Source: Opitutaceae bacterium (GTDB taxonomy: Bacteria; Verrucomicrobiota; Verrucomicrobiia; Opitutales; Opitutaceae). From it: a DNA stretch of 64,000 nt. Under the pieces are notes generated by a model that worked only from the letters and a program-made list of their open reading frames with translations, was not told where the DNA came from and searched no databases. The position numbers and the translations under genes are program-made. Positions 38,777 through 47,415 of the stretch are shown piece by piece. Position 1 is the first letter of the stretch, and every line of letters starts with the position of its first letter. The stretch covers positions 1 to 64,000 of the forward strand of contig JANJTQ010000009.1 of the NCBI GenBank assembly GCA_024711005.1, read 5' to 3'.

Positions 38777-39226
38777 ATGCCGAAGAACGTTTTGTTGGTC
38801 GCCGAAGACGACCCGGTTGACGCCTTGTTGATCGAACGCGCGCTTCGTCGTTCAGGCTCCGGATTTCGAATGGTGCGCGTCACCAACGGAGACGAACTGA
38901 TCGACTATGTCCGAGGGCATGGAGCCTATGCCGATCGGACCCTTCACCCGACGCCCGAGATCGTGTTACTCGACTTGAGGATGCCTCGAACCGACGGCTT
39001 CGCCTTCTTGCAATGGCGACAGAAAAGCCCGGATGGAAATCGCCTTCCGGTGGTCGTATTCTCCTCCTCCGCCCGCCAGCAGGATGTCGATCGCGCCTAT
39101 TCGCTCGGCGCCAGTTCCTACGTCGTGAAACCCACCGCGCCCGACCGGCTCGAGTCCATGGTCAGGGCCTTGCACGACTGGTGGGCCGTATTCAACACCA
39201 CCTCCACCTCGACTCGTCTCGCGTGA
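38777..39226 (+). CDS. Response regulator (Rcp1-like single receiver domain)
   Basis: LLVAEDDPVDALLIERAL, IVLLDLRMPRTDGF, VVVFSSSA, SYVVKPT; stop overlaps kinase start (TGATG). Confidence 0.92.
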   Translation: MPKNVLLVAEDDPVDALLIERALRRSGSGFRMVRVTNGDELIDYVRGHGAYADRTLHPTPEIVLLDLRMPRTDGFAFLQWRQKSPDGNRLPVVVFSSSARQQDVDRAYSLGASSYVVKPTAPDRLESMVRALHDWWAVFNTTSTSTRLA

Positions 39227-40440
39227 TGCCCACCCAGCCCCCCGTCACCTCATCACCGAGCTGGTTCACGCGACCGCTTTTCCGCTGGAGCATCGGTATT
39301 CTCGGCGCCGTCATCGGCGGCGTGCTTGCGTTCGAAGCGCTGGGCATCTCGGTGTTCTCGCGCATCGGCATGCCCCACGAGTTTTGCTACTTGCGGGATC
39401 CCAAACTCGTCTGGTTGCACGTTGTGGCCGATCTCCTGATCGGCCTGGCCTATGTATCGATTTCGGCGACGCTCGCCTACCTCGTTTACAAGGCCAGCAA
39501 GGGCATTCCGTTCAATTGGGTATTCCTTGCGTTCGGGCTGTTCATCGTCTCGTGCGGCTTCACTCATTTCATGGAAGTCTGGGTGATTTGGGAACCCGTC
39601 TACTGGCTCTCCGGCTACGTCAAGGTGGTGACCGCCGCCGCCTCCGTTGCCACCGCGATCGCCCTGTTTCCACTCCTGCCGAAGATCTTCACGTTGATCA
39701 AATCCGCACGCCAAAGCGAAGAGCGACGCGTGGAGATTGAACGACTCAACCAGGAACTGGAGCGCTTCAATTATTCCGTCGCCCACGATCTTCGCAGTCC
39801 CCTGCGAGGGATCTCCGGCTTCAGCCAGATTCTGCGCGAGGATTGCGCCGCGGAGTTATCCCCCGAGGCGCTGGAATACTTGGACCGGATCCAGAGCTCC
39901 GTTTCCAACATGGATACGCTTATCTCGGACCTGTTGAGATATGCCACCATCGGAAAGCAAAAGCTGAAGCTGACCGCCGTTCCGCTCGACGAGGTCTTGC
40001 GTTCGACCCTCGCACTGATGAGCGCGGAAATCGACGACCGAAAGGCCAAGGTGGTGACCACCGGTCCGCTGCCCATCGTGCTCGGCGACGCGACGCTGCT
40101 GCAGATCATCTTTCAGAATCTGATCGGCAACGGGATCAAGTTCGTTGCGCCGGACGTCCGCCCCCGCATCGAGATCTCCAGCAAGACCCACATTGGATTC
40201 GTGACAATTTACTTCACGGACAACGGACTGGGCATTCCCCCCGAGGCGCAAGGCCGCATCTTCGGACTGTTTGAACGCTTTCACGCACAGTATGCCGGAA
40301 CGGGCATCGGTCTGCCGATCGTTCACCGTGCGATCGAACGCCTGAACGGCGAAATCAGCGTCGGCCCGGCTCCGGCCGGCACCGGTTCGCGTTTCCGAAT
40401 CACCCTCGCATCAGCCGATCCTAAACCCACCTCGGCCTAA
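39226..40440 (+). CDS. Sensor histidine kinase with ETR1-like (ethylene receptor) transmembrane domain
   Basis: TM region ...VADLLIGLAYVSISATLAYLVYKAS..FNWVFLAFGLFIVSCGFTHFMEVW; H-box FNYSVAHDLRSPLRGISGF; G boxes DNGLGIPPEAQ/GTGIGLPI. Confidence 0.85.
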   Translation: MPTQPPVTSSPSWFTRPLFRWSIGILGAVIGGVLAFEALGISVFSRIGMPHEFCYLRDPKLVWLHVVADLLIGLAYVSISATLAYLVYKASKGIPFNWVFLAFGLFIVSCGFTHFMEVWVIWEPVYWLSGYVKVVTAAASVATAIALFPLLPKIFTLIKSARQSEERRVEIERLNQELERFNYSVAHDLRSPLRGISGFSQILREDCAAELSPEALEYLDRIQSSVSNMDTLISDLLRYATIGKQKLKLTAVPLDEVLRSTLALMSAEIDDRKAKVVTTGPLPIVLGDATLLQIIFQNLIGNGIKFVAPDVRPRIEISSKTHIGFVTIYFTDNGLGIPPEAQGRIFGLFERFHAQYAGTGIGLPIVHRAIERLNGEISVGPAPAGTGSRFRITLASADPKPTSA

Positions 40441-40828
40441 ACGGTGAAAACAAGGACGCGCGATGATCGTGCCTGTTCCTAATCCGTAGCCATCCAGCGG
40501 CGCAACCGGTCAACCGACCACTCGAACCATGGGGTGTTGCCCGACCGCGACATAAATAAGAGCGACGTCCATACCGGATAAACGGGACAGTCGCGGTTAG
40601 CGGGTGTCCGTGAATTAAGACGGACCATCGCTGGCGTTCTGCCCAGAGCCGTGAAACAAAGACCCAAGATCTACCAGTTACTCACCCGGTCTCGCCGCCA
40701 AATGCGCGTATCCAATCCCGGCGACAAAAATAGACGAACAATACCCTTATAACTAAGCGCCATTCGGATCATGTCGCTAGATGTTAATTCGGAGTTGCGC
40801 AGGAAGACGGTCGGGGCAGGAGTCATGC

Positions 40829-40882
40829 ATGGCAAGACTCCTCCCTGGCTACTTACATCAACTCAAACGTGCTAAAAACTAA
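40829..40882 (+). pseudogene. Remnant of REP-associated tyrosine transposase (RAYT)-like C-terminus, plus downstream flank
   Basis: MARLLPGYLHQLKRAKN* matches ..GYLHQFKRAKN* encoded at 45454 on minus strand. Confidence 0.5.
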
Positions 40883-40904
40883 CAAAACACGGCCAGTCCC
40901 CTTT
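40849..40904. repeat. Left arm of 56-bp long-range inverted repeat (54/56 identical)
   Basis: Reverse complement of 45432-45487 with two mismatches. Confidence 0.9.
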
Positions 40905-40930
40905 CGATCGCCCACCCCTTTCGATCGCCC
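40898..40930. repeat. Tandem pair of 16-mers CCCCTTTCGATCGCCC separated by 1 nt
   Basis: Read directly from sequence. Confidence 0.9.
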
Positions 40931-40990
40931 CCACCACCTTTGAATCGCCATCGTTGACTCGATTCGTGCGCAGGTTGTCCTCAAGTCCCG

Positions 40991-41434
40991 ATGCGACTCT
41001 TCTCCGCCACTGACGCAATCCGGACCACCGTCTTAATGGCGGCGCTGCTGACTCCAATATTCGCCCTGGATTCGGCTCCGAAAGCGGAAACGACTCCGAC
41101 ACCGCAACGCTGGGTGAAAGCCAATCCGAAGAGCGCGGAGTTTTGTGGCCTTTGGACGGGACGTTTCCGCGGAACGCATGAAATCCGCTTCACCGTCACC
41201 CCCCATGACAAAGGCGGTCCGGATCACTTCCGGGTGCTTTACGAATGCCAGCAGTATCCCGATGACAAACCTCACGCGGGCGTGTTCATCGCAACGTTGG
41301 ATGGATGTGGTTTGGTTGTGGGCAAGATGACGCTCTTCCTGATCGAACAAGAGCCGGGCCGGGCGATCGTCTACGGAAACTTTCACCTTGATCCCATGGT
41401 GGCCGACCTCGTGCGCTCTGAAGTAAAAAAGTAA
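40991..41434 (+). CDS. Hypothetical secreted protein (147 aa)
   Basis: Signal peptide-like N-terminus (TTVLMAALLTPIFALDS); no recognised domain. Confidence 0.6.
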   Translation: MRLFSATDAIRTTVLMAALLTPIFALDSAPKAETTPTPQRWVKANPKSAEFCGLWTGRFRGTHEIRFTVTPHDKGGPDHFRVLYECQQYPDDKPHAGVFIATLDGCGLVVGKMTLFLIEQEPGRAIVYGNFHLDPMVADLVRSEVKK

Positions 41435-41444
41435 GGTGCGAGGT

Positions 41445-44400
41445 TCAGCGGGGATCGCTGGATTGCTCCTTGGGCACCTGCTCACGCTCCGCTTTGAGTT
41501 GGATCAGGTAGGCCATGTCGGCGGTGGAAAAAACCGTGAGCGGAACGGTGAACACATTGCCGTCACTGCGTCGCAAGGTAACCTTTTGTTCAACAAAACC
41601 GAGGACTTCGGCCTTCATCGACCTGCCGGATGGATCCGTGAAATCCCGGAAAGGATTTTCCTTCACGCGCAACGCCACCGGTGCGGTGGTGGCAATGGGA
41701 GGCGGCGTCGCTTCCGGCGGAAGCGGCGGGGTCAACGCGGGCGGACTATACGATTTGTCCACGAGTTCCCGGGGAACGAGGTAAAAGAAACCACCGGTTT
41801 CCGCGGGAATAACGAAGCCGCGCTCGAAGGCAAAAAGCTGCGAGCGGTCGGTCAGCGAAAGCACATCAAAGGTTTTTCGGCTGGTTCCTTTTTCAATGGA
41901 CCCAAGAGCAATGCGGTTATCTTTACCACCCAGTAACAGCCAGAGTTTGTCCCCTAGAAAACTGGCGGCGCTCATGTGGCCGGTCTGGCCATTTGGCAAA
42001 ACCGCGGAGAGCGGCATGCTCGCAAAACGGGCGGTCATGGTTCCGCTCAGCGATTGGTCCATCAGCAACACGTCCAAAAAGGTCTCATATGAGTTTGAAA
42101 AAGAACGCCCGGCCCCCAACGCCTGCAACATGGAGTCCACCGGATACGGCTTGCCCGCCCGCCAATGCGTTCGCGTCGTGTAGAGCTCACTCCAATCAGC
42201 CTTCTCGTCGGATCGTCGATACAACAGGCCGCCGTCGATCCATGCATACCAAGTTTCATCTTTTTCAAACATGGCGGTCACGGTGAACTCTTTTCGTCCG
42301 TCCAGGCTATTCGTTGCGGGTTCGCGCATCGCGCTTGAGACGAGCTTCAGGCTTTGTTTGTCGGCTTGGTATTCATAGATCAACCCGGGCTTGCCCGAGA
42401 GCCAGACACGCTCGCGGCCGAACCACACACGGGCTTCGCCCATGCGCGGAGTATCCATCGAGCGCCAGGTCCGCGCCGTCAGATCGACTACGTAAAATGC
42501 ATTGTAGGTCACGAAAAAGAGACTGTTCCCCCGCACGCCAAACACATCGTAGCCGCGACTGTAACCGTTATCGGGCAGATCCAGCAGTCGCACCACGCGA
42601 AGCACTGTGCTCATGCTGGCGTCGAGCTCCAGCCAGGTGAAGGAATTGGGTTTAACCTCCGTGAACATCAGCCAGACATGCCCCTTTTCGTCACTGGCCG
42701 CCGAAACGGCGCGGCCATAATCGCCGCCCAGATTCAGTTGTTGCGCCATCACAACGCGCTCACTGGTGGAGGCCTTGCCTGCAGGCGAACGCAGGACCAG
42801 GTGCCGATTGACATCAATCAGGAGCGCAGGGACCGGCGCCTCGGACGCCTCCTGCTTCTGCCGTGCCTTCCAGGCTTGATTCAATCCTTCCTGGGCACGC
42901 GTATTTTCGGCACGCGTCATCTCTTTCAGCGGAGGTGCCGCCACCACAAAATATTCAAAAGCCTTGAGGACTTCCTCGTCGGTGGGCACGGGCATCGGAC
43001 GGGGAATCGGCCGCGTCACGTCCTCGGATTCTTTTAGAATCGAAAGCAACAGGTTCTCCGTTCGCCACTCATGCTCGACCCGGCTGCCTTTTGGTAAGCG
43101 GGCGAGGAGACGGTTCAGGCACTCGCGCAAATCCGCCTCAGGGAAGCGTCCCACCAAGTAAGGCCTGCGTTCACGCAAGATCATGCCGATGGTCCCCAGC
43201 ATGGAGTGCGAATAGGGCGTGGGGTGAACCACAAAAAAATCCTCTTCGGCGGAGATTCGATCAATCAGCCAGCGCGACCAGATCACAGAGCGTCGCCAGT
43301 CAGCCGACTGGCTTTGCGGCTCGACGCGATACGGCATGAGCGACGCAAAGACGCGCACCTGCGGATTTTTGTGACCCACCAGCACGTCGAAACGCGACGC
43401 GAAAGCCGAGGACGATTCCGTATGCGCAGCCCAGTTTACAAACCACGGATGATGCAGTGAATTCCGCTGGCCGTCGATATGGGTTAAAAGCGGAGAGTAG
43501 TAATCCTTGGACTCCTGCCGCGCCATCTCCTCGAACCACTCGGCATAGAGAGTGGCCAGTCGATCGGGGTCGGAAATCAGAAAGGCGCCATAACCGATCA
43601 AGGTGACCGGCAGGTGCTGATTGCTGCCAGAAAAATCCACGCGCTCCACCAGCTTCACATAGGGACTGTTGGAAAATTTCACCGTGGGATAAAACTTCCA
43701 CACGCGCTCCGTCATGATGTTCGCCATCTCGCGAAACCGTTCCCGCTCCAACAGGGTTCCGGGCAGCGCCTTGTCGCTGAAGTAAAGTGCCTGAAGCGTC
43801 TCCGCGACCCATGCCACCGCCTGTTCCGAGTAACGCAGATAGGCAATCTGCTCCGCGTAGGAAGCCGATTTGGACGGAACAGGGATACCCAGAAAACACT
43901 CCAGGCCATAGGAGGCGCGGGTAAAGACTTCCTCGTTCGGCGGCCTCGAGTAACGAAGATTACCACTGACGTAGGGCATCCTCGGCACCTGCAGATTGGC
44001 GAGAGCGCGAAGGTAGGCCGTCTCGGTATTTTTCGAGCCGAGATACAATGCGGTATCCGCCATCGCAGCCGCCTGTTCAAACGCCGACCACTTCCAGAAC
44101 CAGCGCGCGTTCCGCTCGAATTGCGCTGGCTCAAGATTGCTCGCCCGGCTTTTGCCTGAATTGAGGCGGTTGGAAATTTCCTTCGCTGCCGGAGCGATCA
44201 CGGCGTCGATCGACGTTCCCCCGGAATCCGGCGCAACGGAGAACTCCGCACCGTTCAACGTCAACTTGAGCCCAATACCCGAGCCAAGGTCAGTCAGCGA
44301 ACCCTCGAGGGTAAAATCCGGTTCCTTCACATCCGACACCATCGTCTTGCTCAACCACTGCTCAAAGGCGGGACTGCGCACGTCCCAACGCTCGACCAAG

Positions 44401-44966
44401 GCGATGCCGGAATACCCCTGAAGCAGGACCGCCAGCTTGTAGGTGGCCGATTCCGTCAACGGTGCCAGACGAGGGCTGTCGGCGCGCAAGAGGCCAAGTG
44501 CAACGATGCGGCGCGGCGTGGTGTTGTCGCCGCCCGTCAGCAGCGGTCCCAATCGCGCCCCGATCATTTCGCCCAATCGCTCGGGATCATCGCGCACGAA
44601 CGGATACCGCCACAATCCGATCACTTGAAGCGTGCGCGTGGAAATGACGCGAACGACCAGGGTCGGAGTTGCTTCCTTCGTCTCGGCAAACGTATTGAGC
44701 AGGATCAGAAAATCACATGCCTCCCACCCTGCCGCGCCGATCACGCCTTGAAGCGAGAGTTCTTCGTTGATCAACGAAAGTTTGCTGCGTTCGAGCAACG
44801 TCACCGATGCGTTCTGCGACAGCTTTACCAACAGCAACTCCTCGATCTGGCGTGTGCGGGTATCGGCGATAATGCCCACCTTGACCGCAACTGACGCCAT
44901 GCATGGAATCCACAGAAAACAAAACGCGAGCAACGCGGTTTTCAGGAGAAAAGTAAGCGATGGCAT
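41445..44966 (-). CDS. Large secreted protein: CsgG/LpoB-like N-terminus, unknown central region, SHD1-like C-terminal domain
   Basis: Signal peptide MPSLTFLLKTALLAFCFLWIPCMA; VGIIADTRTRQIEELLLVKLSQNASVTLLERSKL; C-terminal FRDFTDPSGRSMKAEVLGFVEQKVTLRRSDGNVFTVPLTVFSTADMAYL. Confidence 0.7.
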   Translation of the reverse strand: MPSLTFLLKTALLAFCFLWIPCMASVAVKVGIIADTRTRQIEELLLVKLSQNASVTLLERSKLSLINEELSLQGVIGAAGWEACDFLILLNTFAETKEATPTLVVRVISTRTLQVIGLWRYPFVRDDPERLGEMIGARLGPLLTGGDNTTPRRIVALGLLRADSPRLAPLTESATYKLAVLLQGYSGIALVERWDVRSPAFEQWLSKTMVSDVKEPDFTLEGSLTDLGSGIGLKLTLNGAEFSVAPDSGGTSIDAVIAPAAKEISNRLNSGKSRASNLEPAQFERNARWFWKWSAFEQAAAMADTALYLGSKNTETAYLRALANLQVPRMPYVSGNLRYSRPPNEEVFTRASYGLECFLGIPVPSKSASYAEQIAYLRYSEQAVAWVAETLQALYFSDKALPGTLLERERFREMANIMTERVWKFYPTVKFSNSPYVKLVERVDFSGSNQHLPVTLIGYGAFLISDPDRLATLYAEWFEEMARQESKDYYSPLLTHIDGQRNSLHHPWFVNWAAHTESSSAFASRFDVLVGHKNPQVRVFASLMPYRVEPQSQSADWRRSVIWSRWLIDRISAEEDFFVVHPTPYSHSMLGTIGMILRERRPYLVGRFPEADLRECLNRLLARLPKGSRVEHEWRTENLLLSILKESEDVTRPIPRPMPVPTDEEVLKAFEYFVVAAPPLKEMTRAENTRAQEGLNQAWKARQKQEASEAPVPALLIDVNRHLVLRSPAGKASTSERVVMAQQLNLGGDYGRAVSAASDEKGHVWLMFTEVKPNSFTWLELDASMSTVLRVVRLLDLPDNGYSRGYDVFGVRGNSLFFVTYNAFYVVDLTARTWRSMDTPRMGEARVWFGRERVWLSGKPGLIYEYQADKQSLKLVSSAMREPATNSLDGRKEFTVTAMFEKDETWYAWIDGGLLYRRSDEKADWSELYTTRTHWRAGKPYPVDSMLQALGAGRSFSNSYETFLDVLLMDQSLSGTMTARFASMPLSAVLPNGQTGHMSAASFLGDKLWLLLGGKDNRIALGSIEKGTSRKTFDVLSLTDRSQLFAFERGFVIPAETGGFFYLVPRELVDKSYSPPALTPPLPPEATPPPIATTAPVALRVKENPFRDFTDPSGRSMKAEVLGFVEQKVTLRRSDGNVFTVPLTVFSTADMAYLIQLKAEREQVPKEQSSDPR

Positions 44967-45166
44967 GTCATGGGCAAATGAAGGCTGGGGGGCGCTCGGT
45001 TCGCTAAGGGCGGGCGGATAATTCGACGGAGTCAAGACTGTGATCCAAGCGGCAGGATGCGCGCCAGTCCTGCACCGAGCCTCCGGCCTGTCACGCATCC
45101 CGTTTCCCTCCGCGCGCCCGAGCCATTCGGGTCAGGCCCCGGATCAAACAATCGAACCCTGCAAAT

Positions 45167-45426
45167 GCGCGGTGATTTTCCTGTGCAGACGGGAGAAGCG
45201 GGCCTGATGGCGCACGCCGCCGCATTATGATTTTATCCTCGATATGCCCCTTTCTTTCACCCCGAACGAAACGTTCACCCAGCTGAAACCCACGAGCCCC
45301 CACCGGGTGCTCGTCACCGGAGCGGGAGGACGCATCGGATCCTACTATGCCGAACATGCGCCGGCCCATCACGAGCGCCGACTCATGGTCCGTCCGGGAG
45401 ATCCCGACGCACAAAAACTGGCAGCC
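45167..45426 (+). pseudogene. Duplicated promoter/5' end of NAD-epimerase gene (truncated copy)
   Basis: Near-identical to 45857-46117; ORF diverges after KLAA into RAYT-associated sequence. Confidence 0.88.
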
Positions 45427-45431
45427 GATCC

Positions 45432-45487
45432 AAAGGGGACTGGCCGTGTTTTGTTAGTTTTTGGCACGTTTGAATTGATGTAAGTAG
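45432..45487. repeat. Right arm of 56-bp long-range inverted repeat
   Basis: 54/56 reverse-complement match to 40849-40904. Confidence 0.9.
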
Positions 45488-45735
45488 CCACGGAGAGTGG
45501 CAGGACCACCCAAGTGGAGATGCGCGGCCAGCCATGCGATTGACGCCCCGGACTCATTGCGAATCTCCCGCGCAAGCGCAATCTTCCAAGTCCCCTTACG
45601 CGGTTTCCTCTGTAGATCGGCGATCGTTTTATTTATGCGCACCAATCCGGCGTCCAAGCTTGCGCCCCGCATGCCTGAGTTCAACGCGTTATCGCGAGAC
45701 AAACCCATGGTAAGAGACTGCTGCCCATATTCCGT
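45454..45735 (-). pseudogene. RAYT/IS200-like (Y1 transposase family) C-terminal remnant
   Basis: RKGTWKIALAREIRNESGASIAWLAAHLHLGGPATLRGYLHQFKRAKN resembles the C-terminal helix-turn-helix tail of REP-associated transposases; catalytic HUH part absent. Confidence 0.6.
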
Positions 45736-45756
45736 CGCGAACGCCTTGCGCCATGC

Positions 45757-45856
45757 CGTCGGCCCGGCTCCGGCCGGCACGGGCTCGCGCTTCCGAATCA
45801 CCTTCGCATCAGCCGGCCCCCAAGCCGAAATCGGCCTGACCAGTGAAACACCAAAC
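45757..45856 (+). pseudogene. Duplicated 3' end of histidine kinase gene plus its downstream flank
   Basis: Encodes VGPAPAGTGSRFRITFAS, matching VGPAPAGTGSRFRITLAS at the kinase C-terminus (40359-40440). Confidence 0.88.
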
Positions 45857-45934
45857 GCGCGGTGATTTTTCCTGTGCGGGCGGGAGAGGCGGACCTGATG
45901 GCGTACGCCGCCGCATTATGATTTTATCCTCAAT

Positions 45935-46783
45935 ATGCCCCTCTCTTTCACCCCGAACGAAACGTTCACCCAGCTGAAACCCACGAATCCCCACCGGGTG
46001 CTCGTCACCGGAGCCGGAGGGCGCATCGGATCCTACTATGCCGAACATGCGCCGGCTCATCATGTACGCCGACTCATGGTCCGTCCGGGAGATCCCGACG
46101 CGCAAAAACTGGCGGCCTGGGGCGAGGTCGTCGAAGCCGCCCTCGATGACCGCGTGCGGTTGATCGAGATTTGCCAGGGCATGGACACCGTGGTCCATCT
46201 CGCGGCCAATCCGAATCCCAACGCCGATTGGGACAGCCTGCTTCAGGCAAATATCATCGGTACCTACAACCTCATGTCCGCGGCGCGCGTCGCAGGCGTG
46301 AAGCGCGTCGTCTACGCCTCGTCCATTCACGCGGTGTCCGGTTATCCGCCCGACGTGCAGGTGAAGACCAGCGAACCGGTCAACCCTGGTGATCTCTACG
46401 GCGTCTCGAAGTGCTTCGGTGAAGCCCTTGGTCGTTACTTTGCGGAACAGGAAGGCATGTCGGTGATCGCCCTGCGCATCGGTGCGTTTCAATCCCTTCA
46501 GAAGGCCGCCGATCCGCACAACGCCGGGTTGTTGGATGCCTTCGTGTCACGACGGGATTTGAACCAATTGCTCGTGCGGTGCGTGGACGACGAGACGCTG
46601 CGCTTCGCGATTTTTCACGGCCTGAGCAACAACCGGTTCAAGCGACTCGATCTCTCCGATGCACGCGCGCTCCTCGGTTACGAGCCGCACGACGACCTCG
46701 CGGCCGAGAACCCGCAGTTCAAACACACCGCACTCGCGGAAGATCCGGAAACGCACAAAGGCACGCCTCAAGGCCGGAAGTGA
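45935..46783 (+). CDS. NAD-dependent epimerase/dehydratase
   Basis: RVLVTGAGGRIGSYYAEHA, DTVVHLAANPNP, YASSIHAVSGY, YGVSKCFGEALGRYF. Confidence 0.92.
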   Translation: MPLSFTPNETFTQLKPTNPHRVLVTGAGGRIGSYYAEHAPAHHVRRLMVRPGDPDAQKLAAWGEVVEAALDDRVRLIEICQGMDTVVHLAANPNPNADWDSLLQANIIGTYNLMSAARVAGVKRVVYASSIHAVSGYPPDVQVKTSEPVNPGDLYGVSKCFGEALGRYFAEQEGMSVIALRIGAFQSLQKAADPHNAGLLDAFVSRRDLNQLLVRCVDDETLRFAIFHGLSNNRFKRLDLSDARALLGYEPHDDLAAENPQFKHTALAEDPETHKGTPQGRK

Positions 46784-46932
46784 TGCCGGGGACAGCACCG
46801 CCCTACGCAAACGCTCTCAGTCCCTGCGGAACATCCCCGGAGCAAACAATCGCGGCGTAAAGCCGCTCCCCTAACGGGCTCGATCAAATGCCTCCGGGCT
46901 TGCCCCGAGGATCTTTACTTCAAAGACATCGC

Positions 46933-47253
46933 CTACAACGCGGCCGCCGCCCAGCCCGGCAAACCCAACCGGCGGCCGCAGGCGTGGTCTTCGAGCAAAT
47001 TCTGCAGCCACGGCCGGGAGCAGGAGCATCCGCCGAGTTCGACGAAGTGCTTCCCTTGGTGATTCTCGACGCGGTAGTGATCGATGCGCACCGTTACCGG
47101 TTCGTTCTCACCAATTAACAAACACACGAGATCAACCGATTTCGCCTTTGAGTTGATCTTCAACTCGCTCACCTCGCCGTAGCGTTTGATCAGTCCGTTG
47201 ACATATCTGCGGGCGGCCTGACTGGCCAGGGCGTCTTTGGCGGCGGTGAACAT
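46933..47253 (-). CDS. Conserved hypothetical protein with Cys motif (GGCSCSRPWLQNLLEDHACGRRL)
   Basis: Compact 106-aa ORF with structured composition. Confidence 0.6.
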   Translation of the reverse strand: MFTAAKDALASQAARRYVNGLIKRYGEVSELKINSKAKSVDLVCLLIGENEPVTVRIDHYRVENHQGKHFVELGGCSCSRPWLQNLLEDHACGRRLGLPGWAAAAL

Positions 47254-47415
47254 AGAGGAAAATCGTGAGTTCGATCAACCGAGTGCGACGGGCTGAGCCG
47301 CCACAGTCAACGCACGGGACCGGGGTTCCGACAGGTGCCGGGATTCTCTCCCGAACCGGTCTCGTGAAACATGGTCGGTCATTCACATCCGTCAACCGCC
47401 CTCGGACATCCGACC

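Noticed and set aside
40479-40667. 62-aa minus-strand ORF in the intergenic region after the kinase
   Set aside because: No recognisable motif; may be decayed sequence, insufficient support for a gene call
45244-45483. 79-aa epimerase-like ORF as an independent gene
   Set aside because: It is a truncated duplicate of the 45935 gene with a junction tail, lacking most of the fold
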